64,000 nucleotides of DNA from UBA3305 sp002373555 (GCA_946612455.1 CAMOER010000011.1:1-64000), one strand, 5' to 3'. Positions 18,701 to 26,800 are shown, counted from the first letter of the stretch. The notes: generated by a model from the sequence alone, not told the origin. Translations and numbers: made by a program.

Positions 18701-19289
18701 GTCCGTTCTCGACCTCCACATTGCTGAAATGTTCATTGGAAAGGATCGTCCCGGAGACCACGGCAAAGGGCGTATACATCGTCTCTTCCGTTTCGCCGAT
18801 CTTAACTTTACTGCTCTCGTGGTTCTCGTAATCGATCCGGATCTCCACACGGCCGCTCTTTCCGGCCAGTTCTTCCGGAGAGATGCTGCTGCCGTTCAGC
18901 TTATAGCTGAGCTTTACGGAAACGGGAAGGCTCTTTGTCGTCTTTCCCTGATAGTAGATATCATTTCCGTCGGCATTCCATGTCAGGGCATTGCCGCTTC
19001 CTTCCGAGAAAGTCTCGTCACCCTTGACGTTTTCGATCTCCGACAGTTCACTCCTGTCCTCGATCGAACCGCTTCCGGAAACATTCTTCAGCCAGTTGCT
19101 GACAGTGATGTCTTCGACATTTCCGGAAGCATCTGCGTTCACATAGACCGTCTCCCTCTTTTCCGGCGCTGCCGCCACGAATACGGGAGAAGAAGCCAGG
19201 ATCACACTTAAGCCCACGGCCATGACTGCCGCAGCCGTCTCTTTTTTCCTTGTTTTTACAATATTCATAATCTTTTCAGATGCTTTCAT
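15714..19289 (-). CDS. Giant exported X-X-X-Leu-X-X-Gly heptad-repeat protein (YhgE/Pip-like)
   Basis: Large surface protein of 1,191 residues. An N-terminal signal or anchor segment (VMAVGLSVILASSPVFVAAA, about residues 20-38) is followed by a beta-rich domain of about 280 residues. The remainder is dominated by heptads of the form GAGDLYDG-TKKLDQ, with Leu and Gly in fixed register, as in the X-X-X-Leu-X-X-Gly repeats of YhgE/Pip and ESX-like proteins. Two heptad blocks (about residues 310-600 and 890-1140) flank an Ala/Ser/Lys-rich helical middle. ATG at 19289 overlaps the MMPL stop (ATGA) and follows GGAGG, so an upstream extension to 19445 is rejected. Co-translation with the RND gene suggests a shared export or envelope-spanning role (inference). 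Confidence 0.85.
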   Translation of the reverse strand: MKASEKIMNIVKTRKKETAAAVMAVGLSVILASSPVFVAAAPEKRETVYVNADASGNVEDITVSNWLKNVSGSGSIEDRSELSEIENVKGDETFSEGSGNALTWNADGNDIYYQGKTTKSLPVSVKLSYKLNGSSISPEELAGKSGRVEIRIDYENHESSKVKIGETEETMYTPFAVVSGTILSNEHFSNVEVENGRAIEDGSRCTVVGLAFPGLEDSLKLDSVKDLDYKSGDIPDHVTITADTTDFSLPMTISAVSTGMISELDLDKIDSIDDLQKDLDELKDASTKLVDGTGDLYDGVKELLDGSEALDNGAGDLYDGTKKLTSGAKTLSEGTGDLADGAKALSKGTGDLKDGTKTLSKGTGDLKDGAKKLKGGAGDLADGAEKLDSGAQTLTKGTKDLYKGSADLADGAGQVDDAVGTLEDGAKQLNEGGQTLYQGVSDVNDGAKTLSDGTGDLKDGAATLADGAGTLASGTGDLVKGAGTLKDGADALAAGAADLQKGVNQYTAGAASVNDGIAGYTAAAEQFAGGVQDYVKGADQLAAGVQQLEGAADTFSELDKSLGAAEQKAGSGKTNALDGAAKAGEIAKKLDSIAGELATLSGSEGGTTSAKDIQKIADALNSIADSMDGSSSGAGSAGNAVGSAAKTLSSAKKDVSAVSSKLEAAAADLENAELKAKVQGLDSIKVSADAKGTLTGKKAARKIMKKAGMSSGEIDAVFDCLGVDAEVTKIDVDTSGVTAKVTGKKAAAKALDAASNAVSGLSDKVASADEMLGDAKTALKAAANDSSTSDELAEYAKKIREQADRLDTKADGVVSGTIDAKDQANEVREQAEALGALAEGSMKTAGTDAATAEAYIQGIRKKLSEAGLDGLGTLVAGAAKLSESSSALTDGADKLIAGGKKLKEGSGQLVAMSDKLNTGASQVSDGAAALAGGASDLKKGTDTLNAGASSLKDGADALSAGASRVSDGAASLASGTSTLKSGAKDLTDGLARAYSGSSELKKGTASLKSGASDLNAGAGKVYEGSKTLSDGTGTLSAGAGDLYKGTDDLYDGTKKLDRGAGDLYDGTKKLDQGAGDLYDGTKKLDGGAGDLYDGAKKLEGGAKQLSEGTGDLKDGVKKLGDGSEELSDGMKKFDEEGIQKITDTFGDDFKNVVDRFKAVKDADSAYDTFTGKADNMKGSVRFILETAGIGE

Positions 19290-21385
19290 TTTGCTGCCTC
19301 CGCTTTCTCTCTGCGGGCAATGCCTGCCCGGCGCATCCTGAGACTGGTCCTTATAATGAGCCCGTCGAACAATGACAGTACCGACGGGAGTATGAGAAGC
19401 ACGACCGCCATGCTGATCAGTGCGCCCCTTGCCATCAGAATACACAGTTCGCTGACAATATCAATCCCCGAATACAGACCGACGCCGATCGTTGCGGAAA
19501 AGAAGGAAAGGGCACTGACGATGACCGACCGGAAACTGGTCCGGTGAGCGATCCAGATCGCTTCCTTCTTGCTCTTTCCGGCGATCCTCTCGGTCTCATA
19601 TCTTCCTGTCATCAGGATCGCGTAGTCTACGGTCGCGCCGAGCTGGATCGTACCGATGACGATGCTCGCAACGAACGAGATGACGGTCCCGGTCAGGAAC
19701 GGGATTCCCAGGTTCACGAAGATGGCGAACTCAATAACGAAAATCAGCAGGACCGGCAGACTGACCGAACTGAACACGAAGAAGATGATCAGGAAGACCA
19801 TCAGGATCGACACGGCATTGACTACCGTGAAGTCCCGGTTCGTAATATTGATCAGATCTCTGGTGCACGGCGCCTCGCCGACGAGCAGGCTTTCGGGATC
19901 GTATCCGTGGATGATCTCCTCGATCCTGTCGCACTGCGCGTTCACCTCATCGGTCGCCACTTCATATTCATTCGTGATGATCATCATTTCCTGTGTGTCG
20001 GAAGTGAAAATGTCTTTCAGTTTATCCGGAACGAAGCTGTCCGGGATCATCGGGCCGACCAGGCTCTCCATTCCGAGCACGGCTTTGACGCCGGGAACTG
20101 CTTCGAGCTCTTCCATCATCTGATCGACCTCCTTGTCCGGGAGTGATTTATCGATCAGGATCATGTGCATCGCGCCCATGTCGAAATATTCCTTCAGCTT
20201 GGCGTTGGCCGTCACGCTCGGGAGATATTCCGGAAGGGAGGAATCGATTTTGTAATAGACGTCCGTATGGAATTCACACCATGCGGCCGGGATCACGCCG
20301 AGTGCCAGGATCAGCACGAAGATCCGCGAATGCTTCAGGATAAAATCCGTTGCCTGCGGGAACTCTTTGATCAGCTGCCTGTGCGTCGTCTTCAGGATCA
20401 GCGGCTCGCACACCAGGATCAGGGAAGGCAGGATCGTGACACAGCAGACGACGCCGAACAGAACGCCTTTCGCCATGACCACGCCCAGATCCATTCCCAG
20501 CGTGAAGGTCATGAAGCACAGCGCGATAAAGCCGGCGACCGTTGTGATCGAGCTTCCGATGACGGAACGCAGCGTGGCCGCAATGGCCTGCGCCATGGCC
20601 TTCTTCGAATCCGGCTCGTTTCCTTTGATCTCCCGGAAGCTGTGCCAGAGGAAGATCGAATAGTCCATCGTGACGCCCAGCTGCAGCACCGCCGCCAGCG
20701 CTTTTGTCAGATAGGAGATCTCCCCGAAGACCAGGTTGGTGCCCATGTTATAGATGATCGCCATTCCGATGCTTAAGAGGAACAGGAACGGGAGCACGAA
20801 GCTGTCCATGGTCAGGGAAAGAACGATGACCGACAGCAATACCGCGATCACAACATAGATCACGACTTCCTTGTCCGCCAGATCCTTGGTATCCGTAACG
20901 ATCGAGGACATGCCGCCGAGATAGCATCCGTCTCCGGCGATCTTCCGGATCGCATGGATCGCATCCATGGTCTCGTCTTCGGAGGTTCCCGTGTCGAAGA
21001 TCACGAACATCATCGTGGCATTTTCATTGTTGAAGACATCATAGATCTTATCCGGCAGCACGGTCATCGGGACCGACAGGTCCGCGATCGAATCGTACCA
21101 GAGGATCTTCTCCACATGATCTACAGTTTCTATCTTTTTACGTAATTCGGATACTTCCTTCTCCTCCAGGCCTTCACAGACGTACATGGCATATGCGCCT
21201 GTTCCGAAGTCTTCCTTCAGGATCTCCTGTCCGCGCATCGTGTCGATCTCTTTCGGCAGATACGCCAGAATATCGTAGTTCGTGTCCGTTCTGAAATACG
21301 CGATCACGGACGGGATCAGGAGAAGGAAGGAAAGGATGAGAATGGGTATCCGGAGCTTTACGACAGCTCTTCCGAATCGTTGCAT
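19286..21385 (-). CDS. MMPL/RND-family transporter
   Basis: Membrane protein of 699 residues with the MMPL/RND layout: helix 1 at the N-terminus, a first extracellular loop, five or six helices with VLQLGVTMDYSIFLWHSFRE, a second loop (residues about 370-530), then a second helix bundle with IVIGTIQLGATVDYAILMTGRYE. The duplicated G-(V/A)-T-(M/V)-DY motifs in helices 4 and 10 are the conserved proton-relay region. ATG at 21385; a ribosome-binding site (AAGGAACC) is moderate. First gene of a two-gene operon with the heptad protein, divergent from tetR and probably repressed by it. Substrate unknown. Confidence 0.92.
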   Translation of the reverse strand: MQRFGRAVVKLRIPILILSFLLLIPSVIAYFRTDTNYDILAYLPKEIDTMRGQEILKEDFGTGAYAMYVCEGLEEKEVSELRKKIETVDHVEKILWYDSIADLSVPMTVLPDKIYDVFNNENATMMFVIFDTGTSEDETMDAIHAIRKIAGDGCYLGGMSSIVTDTKDLADKEVVIYVVIAVLLSVIVLSLTMDSFVLPFLFLLSIGMAIIYNMGTNLVFGEISYLTKALAAVLQLGVTMDYSIFLWHSFREIKGNEPDSKKAMAQAIAATLRSVIGSSITTVAGFIALCFMTFTLGMDLGVVMAKGVLFGVVCCVTILPSLILVCEPLILKTTHRQLIKEFPQATDFILKHSRIFVLILALGVIPAAWCEFHTDVYYKIDSSLPEYLPSVTANAKLKEYFDMGAMHMILIDKSLPDKEVDQMMEELEAVPGVKAVLGMESLVGPMIPDSFVPDKLKDIFTSDTQEMMIITNEYEVATDEVNAQCDRIEEIIHGYDPESLLVGEAPCTRDLINITNRDFTVVNAVSILMVFLIIFFVFSSVSLPVLLIFVIEFAIFVNLGIPFLTGTVISFVASIVIGTIQLGATVDYAILMTGRYETERIAGKSKKEAIWIAHRTSFRSVIVSALSFFSATIGVGLYSGIDIVSELCILMARGALISMAVVLLILPSVLSLFDGLIIRTSLRMRRAGIARREKAEAAK

Positions 21386-21426
21386 GACCGGTTCCTTCTT
21401 TCGGTTTCTTACTTTTTTCAGACTCG

Positions 21427-21455
21427 GTTATAATCCGAAAATGACCGGAAGTCAA
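21427..21455 (-). promoter_or_regulatory. Promoter of the MMPL/heptad-protein operon
   Basis: On the minus strand TTGACT (21455-21450), 17 bp, TATAAC (21432-21427). The -35 box lies inside one arm of the twin palindrome at 21440-21489. Confidence 0.8.
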
Positions 21456-21489
21456 TAATCCGGAATCCGGTTTTTGACTTCTGGTCATT
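21440..21489. promoter_or_regulatory. Twin palindromic operator, probably for the adjacent TetR protein
   Basis: Two 13-bp palindromes, TGAC-CGGAA-GTCA (21442-21454) and TGAC-TTCTG-GTCA (21475-21487), are inverted copies of each other within a 50-bp inverted repeat with 16-bp arms. They sit in the divergent tetR/MMPL interval and cover the -35 box of the MMPL operon. Such paired palindromes next to a TetR gene are the usual autoregulatory arrangement. Confidence 0.75.
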
Positions 21490-21605
21490 TTTGTATGATT
21501 TCCCCGAAAGACCGATTGACAGAACGTTCAAAAGAAGGTAAGTAAATGATAATGATTCCTATGAAGGAGGTTGACACCGGTGAAGGTCCCCGGCGAAGGA
21601 TACCC

Positions 21606-22217
21606 ATGGAAAAAACCGTCGGCAAGGCAGAACTGAATAAACAGAAAAAGAAGACTTCCCTGCTGGATTCGGCTTACAGTCTCTTTACCATGAAGGGGTT
21701 TAACGATACGTCGGTCTCGGACATCGTCCGTCAGGCGGGTGTCGCGAAAGGCACCTTTTATCTGTATTTCAATGACAAATTCGATCTGCGAAACAAGCTG
21801 ATCGCTTCCCAGGGGGCCCGCATCTTTCTGGCGGCGATCGAAGATCTTTCCGGGAAGGAAGACATGCCGTTCGAAGACCAGGTGATCTTCCTGGTCGATA
21901 CCATTCTCGACCGGCTTGCCGCAGAGCCCATGCTCGTGAGCTTCATGTCCAAGCATTTAAGCTGGGGCGTTTTCCGGAACAGCCTGATCGACGGATCTTC
22001 CTCTCCGGATTCGGTCCGGGAGGCCTATAAGGGATTCATGTCACGCTCGCCTGTACAATACAGGCATCCCGACATCCTGCTTTATATGATCATTGAATTT
22101 ATCAGCGGCGCGAGCTACAACGCGATCCTGTATGACCAGCCCTGTTCTCTCACGGAGCTGAAGCCCCATCTGTACGACGGAATCCGGGCCATCTTAAGAA
22201 GCGCGGAGGCGGAATGA
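21606..22217 (+). CDS. TetR/AcrR family transcriptional regulator
   Basis: DNA-binding repressor. The N-terminal helix-turn-helix is canonical (LLDSAYSLFTMKGFNDTSVSDIVRQAGVAKGTFYLYFNDK) and is followed by an all-helical ligand domain, about 203 residues in all. ATG at 21606 has GAAGGA 6 nt upstream; in-frame ATGs at 21546 and 21561 lack a positioned ribosome-binding site. Its stop overlaps the next gene (ATGA). It is divergent from the MMPL operon, with the twin operator between them, so it probably controls that operon and itself. Confidence 0.9.
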   Translation: MEKTVGKAELNKQKKKTSLLDSAYSLFTMKGFNDTSVSDIVRQAGVAKGTFYLYFNDKFDLRNKLIASQGARIFLAAIEDLSGKEDMPFEDQVIFLVDTILDRLAAEPMLVSFMSKHLSWGVFRNSLIDGSSSPDSVREAYKGFMSRSPVQYRHPDILLYMIIEFISGASYNAILYDQPCSLTELKPHLYDGIRAILRSAEAE

Positions 22218-22795
22218 TGCGTATACTTCTGATCAGACATGCGGAACAGTCTTCCAAAGTGTGCAATGCCGATGTCGGCCTGTCGGATACAGGCAGAATG
22301 CAGGCGGAAGCACTGGCGGAGAGACTGCTTTCCTGCCATATGGAAGCGATCTATGCGAGCCCGCTGCTTCGGGCAAAGGAAACCGCCGACGCGGTCTCGG
22401 GAAAAACCGGGATCCCCGTCCGGATCCGCGCCGGACTTTCCGAAATGGATTTCGGAGAACTGACCGGGCTTTCGCATGCGGAACGGATCGTCAAAGAGCA
22501 GCAGTACAGAGAATCCCTTCAGGGTCGTCTGACAGACAGACCGTATCCCGGCGGCGAATCCTACGGCGAAGTATTTGAACGGATCTGTCCGGTCCTCTCG
22601 GAGATCACAGTTTCCGGCGCAGCATGTACCGCCATCGTCTCCCATCTGGAAGCGCTGCGGGCCATGGTATCCGGTATGATCGGCCTGCCTTTTGATCACG
22701 CAAAGCAGATCTTAAAGGGCCTGCCGCATACCGCCGTCATTGAGATCCTGTATGAAGAGTCATCCGGCAGATACTATCTGAAATCGATCAACTGA
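22214..22795 (+). CDS. Histidine phosphatase family protein
   Basis: Phosphoglycerate-mutase-like phosphatase of 193 residues. The phosphohistidine motif LIRHAEQ is at the N-terminus, with ASPLLRAKETA near residue 55, the acid Glu in LSEMDFGELTGL, and the second catalytic His in AIVSHLEALRAM. It overlaps tetR by 4 nt, so the two are translationally coupled, although the substrate is unknown. ATG at 22214 or the adjacent ATG at 22217 are both possible. Confidence 0.87.
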   Translation: MMRILLIRHAEQSSKVCNADVGLSDTGRMQAEALAERLLSCHMEAIYASPLLRAKETADAVSGKTGIPVRIRAGLSEMDFGELTGLSHAERIVKEQQYRESLQGRLTDRPYPGGESYGEVFERICPVLSEITVSGAACTAIVSHLEALRAMVSGMIGLPFDHAKQILKGLPHTAVIEILYEESSGRYYLKSIN

Positions 22796-22799
22796 AAAG

Positions 22800-22863
22800 T
22801 ATGAAAGAATTGAATTCTTTCATAGACGTTTGTGAAAATGCCATTGTAAACAAGCATTTTCAC
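22800..22863 (+). other. Two hairpins after the histidine phosphatase gene
   Basis: A near-perfect 25-bp palindrome (22800-22824, TATGAAAGAATT arm) is followed by GTGAAAATGC/GCATTTTCAC with a 12-nt loop (22832-22863). Neither has a clear T-tract. They precede a third, stronger hairpin. Confidence 0.6.
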
Positions 22864-22874
22864 TGCACTGAAAA

Positions 22875-22909
22875 GAAGCGAAGCCCGGCATTACGCCGGG
22901 CTTCGCTTC
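22875..22909 (-). terminator. Terminator of the LCP gene (possibly bidirectional)
   Basis: A perfect 15-bp stem (GAAGCGAAGCCCGGC with its complement) and 5-nt loop. On the minus strand it is followed by TTTTC, so it suits the LCP gene ending 15 nt away; on the plus strand it may also stop the tetR operon. Confidence 0.9.
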
Positions 22910-22923
22910 TATGACAGATAAGA

Positions 22924-24651
22924 TTATCTGAGTGTATTTGTCTGGTTGCCCTCCTGGGAATCAGCGTCCGTCAGGATCTCTCCGTCGAATACCTTCTGGA
23001 TGCGTTCCTTGGCTCCCTCGATGGAGGCCTCATCCTGCAGTGCAACATAGAGGCTGCGGCTTCCCATGGAATAGGTGGAACGTCTTGCGCCCTGACCGGA
23101 TACGCCGTAGGACTGGATGTTCCATTCAGAGCTGGATTCAAGTTCCATCTTGACGAGATCCGTAAGATCGGAGCTTGCAAGGTCCGTATTGAAGGATTCC
23201 TGAAGGCTTGCCATCAGATCCGCATAACGAAGCAGCATCTCGGGAGAATGCATCTTCTTGATGATCGCGCGGATCATTTCCATCTGATGTCTCTGTCTCT
23301 CAAAGTCGCCGTTCGCGAAGGAATGTCTCTCACGGACGAAGCTGAGGGCGCCTCTTCCGTCCACATGGTTGATGCCCTGATCAAAATGTACGCCGTAGAC
23401 TTCTCCGGTGAAGGACTGATCACTGTTCACATCCACACCGCCGAGCGCATCAACGATATCCATGAATCCCGTGAAGTTCACGCGCAGATAGTAATCGATA
23501 TCGATATCATAGAGCTGTTCCAGCGTATCAATGGAAGCATCGATACCGTAGATACCGGCATGGGTCAGCTTGTCATATGCATTGCCCGCGACAGGCAGCT
23601 GTACATAGTAATCACGGGGCGTGGTGATCAGCATGATCTGACGGGTGGTCGGATTGATCACCGCCAGGATGTTGACATCGCTGCGGCTTCTCGCGGCCAC
23701 GGAGCCGAAGGCATCAATACCGGAGAGATAGACAATGAAAGGTTCCGCAGTAACATTCTTGTCGGCTCTCTGTCTTCCGCTCATATCGATCTCGACATCA
23801 AATGTCATGGTCTCGATCACAGCTGTCTCGATATCGAAATATTCATGCTCGTCCTTGACAAGATCACGATAGCTCTCGCTTAAGAGGACCGCATCGACTT
23901 CCTGGTTATAAAGCGCGTCGACCATATCGAGCATACCGGTAAATTCCACCGTCTCGACATTTCCGCCGACCTCGGTCTTCAGCTGTTCCACTGCTTTCTC
24001 GGTGACCTCGGGCTGCATGACCGTCTGGATACCGACCTTCTTCCCGGAAAGCTCCTTGACAGAAGAGATGACCTGAATCGAAGGATCAGTTACGACCGCT
24101 GCCGTTGTTTCCTCTTCTTCCCCTTCCTCTGCACTTTCCGCAGTCTCCGCTTTGAGATCCGCGGGCGTCTTGCCGGAGAGAACGACAACGGAAACTTCTT
24201 CCGTCTGGACCATTACCTTGGTGCCGGTGGCGGCGCCGTCCTTCACTTCTTCTACGACCACTTCTTCGCCGTTCTCATCCGTCGCTTCTGCGGCGGCAGC
24301 AGTCTCTTCCGCTTCATTCGTGATCACAGCCAGTGTCTTCATGGTGGTGTTGATATAGTACACACCGGCGCAGGAAGCCGCGATGATCGCCAATGAGAGC
24401 AGGCTTCCGATGAGTCTTACCGGAAGCGGTCTTAAGCACACGAAGATCCAGGCAAGGAGCAGGACCAGCACCAGTGCCGCAAGCACGACCGCCATGTATT
24501 TAACCGGCAGGACATTGACTCTGAACACGAAGAACACCAGGACAGCCGCTGCCAGCGTAGCAATGACCGCAAGGATCTTTCCGATCACACCTCCGCGCTT
24601 TTCCTGCGAATATTTTCCATATTTCTTATGGGAACGATATTCATCTTCCAT
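22924..24651 (-). CDS. LytR-CpsA-Psr (LCP) family protein with additional solute-binding-like domain
   Basis: LCP proteins transfer undecaprenyl-linked polymers to peptidoglycan on the outer face of the membrane. In this 575-residue protein three hydrophobic helices occupy about residues 22-105. They are followed by an Ala/Glu-rich acidic linker and a segment resembling a periplasmic-binding domain (about 165-290: VKELSGKKVGIQTVMQPEVTEKAV, ALYNQEVDAVLLSE), then the LCP domain (about 310-540) with SDVNILAVINPTTRQIMLITTPRDYYV, a conserved Arg in VRERHSFANGDFERQRHQ, and a short tail. ATG at 24651 follows GGAGG. Usual LCP proteins have one helix and no binding domain, so this is an unusual architecture. 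Monocistronic. Confidence 0.9.
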   Translation of the reverse strand: MEDEYRSHKKYGKYSQEKRGGVIGKILAVIATLAAAVLVFFVFRVNVLPVKYMAVVLAALVLVLLLAWIFVCLRPLPVRLIGSLLSLAIIAASCAGVYYINTTMKTLAVITNEAEETAAAAEATDENGEEVVVEEVKDGAATGTKVMVQTEEVSVVVLSGKTPADLKAETAESAEEGEEEETTAAVVTDPSIQVISSVKELSGKKVGIQTVMQPEVTEKAVEQLKTEVGGNVETVEFTGMLDMVDALYNQEVDAVLLSESYRDLVKDEHEYFDIETAVIETMTFDVEIDMSGRQRADKNVTAEPFIVYLSGIDAFGSVAARSRSDVNILAVINPTTRQIMLITTPRDYYVQLPVAGNAYDKLTHAGIYGIDASIDTLEQLYDIDIDYYLRVNFTGFMDIVDALGGVDVNSDQSFTGEVYGVHFDQGINHVDGRGALSFVRERHSFANGDFERQRHQMEMIRAIIKKMHSPEMLLRYADLMASLQESFNTDLASSDLTDLVKMELESSSEWNIQSYGVSGQGARRSTYSMGSRSLYVALQDEASIEGAKERIQKVFDGEILTDADSQEGNQTNTLR

Positions 24652-24730
24652 CAGGTTACCTCCCTATAAAATAATTCTTTTGTAATCCTGCAGATGTCAC
24701 CCACAGCATAATCGCCGACATTTTAACACA

Positions 24731-24780
24731 AAAGAATCCCCTTGACTAGTCTTTTTCAGCCCGCCACAAGGATTCTTTTT
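24731..24780 (-). terminator. Terminator of the mod/moa operon
   Basis: AAAGAATCC (24731-24739) pairs with GGATTCTTT (24770-24778) around a 30-nt loop; on the minus strand the second arm ends in TTTTG. It lies 30 nt after mogA. Confidence 0.65.
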
Positions 24781-24810
24781 GAGATTTTCCGGATTATTTT
24801 CCTGTATCTG

Positions 24811-25317
24811 TCACCGTGCGCAGTTCGCTGTCATCGAAAGCAGGATCTCCAGCCCGTGCGAAAGTGCGGGCAGGATGTACGTCAGGCTTTCCTTTACGGC
24901 CTTCGGGCTTCCGGGCATATTGATGATCAGCGTGTTTTTCCGGATCCCGGCGGCCGCCCTGGAGAGCATGGCGCGGTTCGTGATCGTCATGCTGTAGGCG
25001 CGCATGGCCTCCGGAATGCCGGGCACCATCCGCTCACAGATCTCCGTTGTCACCTCCGGCATGATGTCTCTGGGAGAAAAGCCGGTGCCGCCGGTGGTCA
25101 GGATGAGATCCGCGCTTCCCTCGTCGCAGATCTTCTCCATACAGGCTTTCAGCATAGCATAGTCATCCGGCAGAACGGTCTTCTGCACGACCTCGTATTC
25201 CCCGTTCGCGAGAAGGATCTCCTCAATCGCCGGTCCGCTCAGATCTTCGCGCTCTCCTCTGTAGCCGCTGTCGCTCGATGTAATGACAGCCGTCCTGAAT
25301 TTTCTTTTTTCTTCCAT
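24811..25317 (-). CDS. Molybdopterin adenylyltransferase MogA/MoaB family
   Basis: Adenylylates molybdopterin before metal insertion. The 168-residue protein shows the MogA/MoaB fold motifs TAVITSSDSGYRGEREDLSGPAI, LILTTGGTGFSPRDIMPEVT and LIINMPGSPKAVKESL, which form the pterin- and ATP-binding site. ATG at 25317 follows GGAGG. Last gene of the mod-moa operon, 17 nt after moaA. No MoeA (metal insertion) gene occurs in the window, so that step is encoded elsewhere. MogA and MoaB are functionally interchangeable names in this family. Confidence 0.92.
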   Translation of the reverse strand: MEEKRKFRTAVITSSDSGYRGEREDLSGPAIEEILLANGEYEVVQKTVLPDDYAMLKACMEKICDEGSADLILTTGGTGFSPRDIMPEVTTEICERMVPGIPEAMRAYSMTITNRAMLSRAAAGIRKNTLIINMPGSPKAVKESLTYILPALSHGLEILLSMTANCAR

Positions 25318-25334
25318 AATATCTATACCTCCCG

Positions 25335-26309
25335 TCAGCCGCCGATCTGCGACATGATCCTGTGTTCTGCCCCGGCGGCATCCCGTTCATCAAAATGGTG
25401 CCCTGCCGGTTTCTTCCGTATCGCCTTTTCGATCGCCTCTGCAAGCAGTTCTTCCGAGCCGGATGCAAGGGCCGGCCGCAGATCCTCGCCGGTCTCGAAC
25501 TGCAGGCAGCTCTTCAGAAATCCGTCCGCCGTCAGTCTGATCCGGTTGCATCCGCTGCAGAATTTATGGCTGACCGCGGAAATGAAACCGATCCTGCCGG
25601 TATAGCCGTCCGCCCGGTAATAATGCGCCGGACCGTTTCCGAGCTGTTCCTGTACCGGAACAAGGATTCCCGTAAATGGTTCGAGCCGCTCGATCAGCTG
25701 TTCTTCGGACAGAAAACCGCAGTCCTTCCCAAGCCCGATCGGCATCATCTCGATGAACCGGACGTGGACCGGATGTTCCTTTGCAAATGCCGCGACAGCG
25801 GCCAGATCCGCCGGATCCTGCTCCGTCATCGGGACGCAGTTGATCTTCAGCGGCAGCCGGCCGTCTTCCATGACCGCCCGGATCGACCGTTCCACATTTG
25901 CCAGTTCATCCCTGCGGGTGATCCTGCTGAACCGGCTGCGGTCCAGCGTATCCAGACTGACCGTTACCGCATCCAGTCCCGCATCGATCAGCGTCTGCAG
26001 CTTATCCGCCAGCAGAACGCCGTTCGTGGTCATGGTCACCTGTTCGATCCCGGGGATCGCTTTCAGCGTCCGGATCAGCTCTTCCACCCGGCGTCTTACG
26101 AGCGGTTCCCCGCCGGTGATCTTGATCTTCCGGATGCCGAGCCGCGCTGCCTGGCGGCAGATCCTTTCTATGTCGGCGAACCGAAGGATCTCGTCATGAC
26201 ATTTCGGCGGCACGCCCTCTTCCGGCATACAGTAGATGCACCGCAGATCACACCTGTCGGTGACCGAAACACGCAGATAATCTATATTGCGTCCAAGCCT
26301 GTCAATCAT
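25335..26309 (-). CDS. moaA: GTP 3',8-cyclase MoaA
   Basis: Radical SAM enzyme catalysing the first step of molybdenum cofactor synthesis from GTP. The N-terminal [4Fe-4S] motif is CDLRCIYC, with ITGGEPLVRR as the SAM GGEP motif. The C-terminal cluster motif CSGCNRIRLTADGFLKSC is complete, and the protein ends in Gly-Gly, which is needed by the family for activity. Length is 324 residues. ATG at 26309 overlaps the moaC stop by 4 nt, so it is coupled to moaC. Confidence 0.97.
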   Translation of the reverse strand: MIDRLGRNIDYLRVSVTDRCDLRCIYCMPEEGVPPKCHDEILRFADIERICRQAARLGIRKIKITGGEPLVRRRVEELIRTLKAIPGIEQVTMTTNGVLLADKLQTLIDAGLDAVTVSLDTLDRSRFSRITRRDELANVERSIRAVMEDGRLPLKINCVPMTEQDPADLAAVAAFAKEHPVHVRFIEMMPIGLGKDCGFLSEEQLIERLEPFTGILVPVQEQLGNGPAHYYRADGYTGRIGFISAVSHKFCSGCNRIRLTADGFLKSCLQFETGEDLRPALASGSEELLAEAIEKAIRKKPAGHHFDERDAAGAEHRIMSQIGG

Positions 26310-26785
26310 CTGATGAAATCCCCGCTTTTCCCGCCGTGCTTCTCATCCAGATGCACACAGCTGATCTCCATCCGCTTATCCACCGCCTTCAGCATATCGT
26401 AGATGGTCAGCAGCGTCACGGAAACACCGGTGAGTGCTTCCATCTCCACGCCTGTCTTTGCTTCCGTCTTCACTGTGCAGACTGCCAGGACCGCCCGCTC
26501 TTCCGGACGGAGTTCAAAATCAATGCCGATCTTCCGCACCGGCAGCGGATGGCAGAGCGGAATCAGCTCCGGCGTCCGCTTGACCGCCATGATCCCGGCG
26601 ATCCTCGCGACGCCCAGCACATCCCCTTTTTTTGCGGTGCCGTTTACAACGGCCTCGTAGGCCGCCTCATTCATACGGATGATCCCGGACGCAGCGGCGA
26701 TCCGTTCCGTGACCGCCTTTCCGGAGACGTCCACCATAACGGCATTGCCGGCATCGTCAAAATGTGTCAGTTCATTGTAAGCCAT
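26306..26785 (-). CDS. moaC: Cyclic pyranopterin monophosphate synthase MoaC
   Basis: Works with MoaA to form cyclic pyranopterin monophosphate. The 159-residue protein has MVDVSGKAVTERIAAASG at the N-terminus, KGDVLGVARIAGIMAVKRTPELIPLCHPL in the centre and VKTEAKTGVEMEALTGVSVTLLTIYDMLKAVDK, all family hallmarks with the conserved Lys and Asp. ATG at 26785 follows GAGGAT. It lies between the NTase/ModE fusion gene and moaA. Confidence 0.97.
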   Translation of the reverse strand: MAYNELTHFDDAGNAVMVDVSGKAVTERIAAASGIIRMNEAAYEAVVNGTAKKGDVLGVARIAGIMAVKRTPELIPLCHPLPVRKIGIDFELRPEERAVLAVCTVKTEAKTGVEMEALTGVSVTLLTIYDMLKAVDKRMEISCVHLDEKHGGKSGDFIR

Positions 26786-26800
26786 GATTTTATCCTCGTA

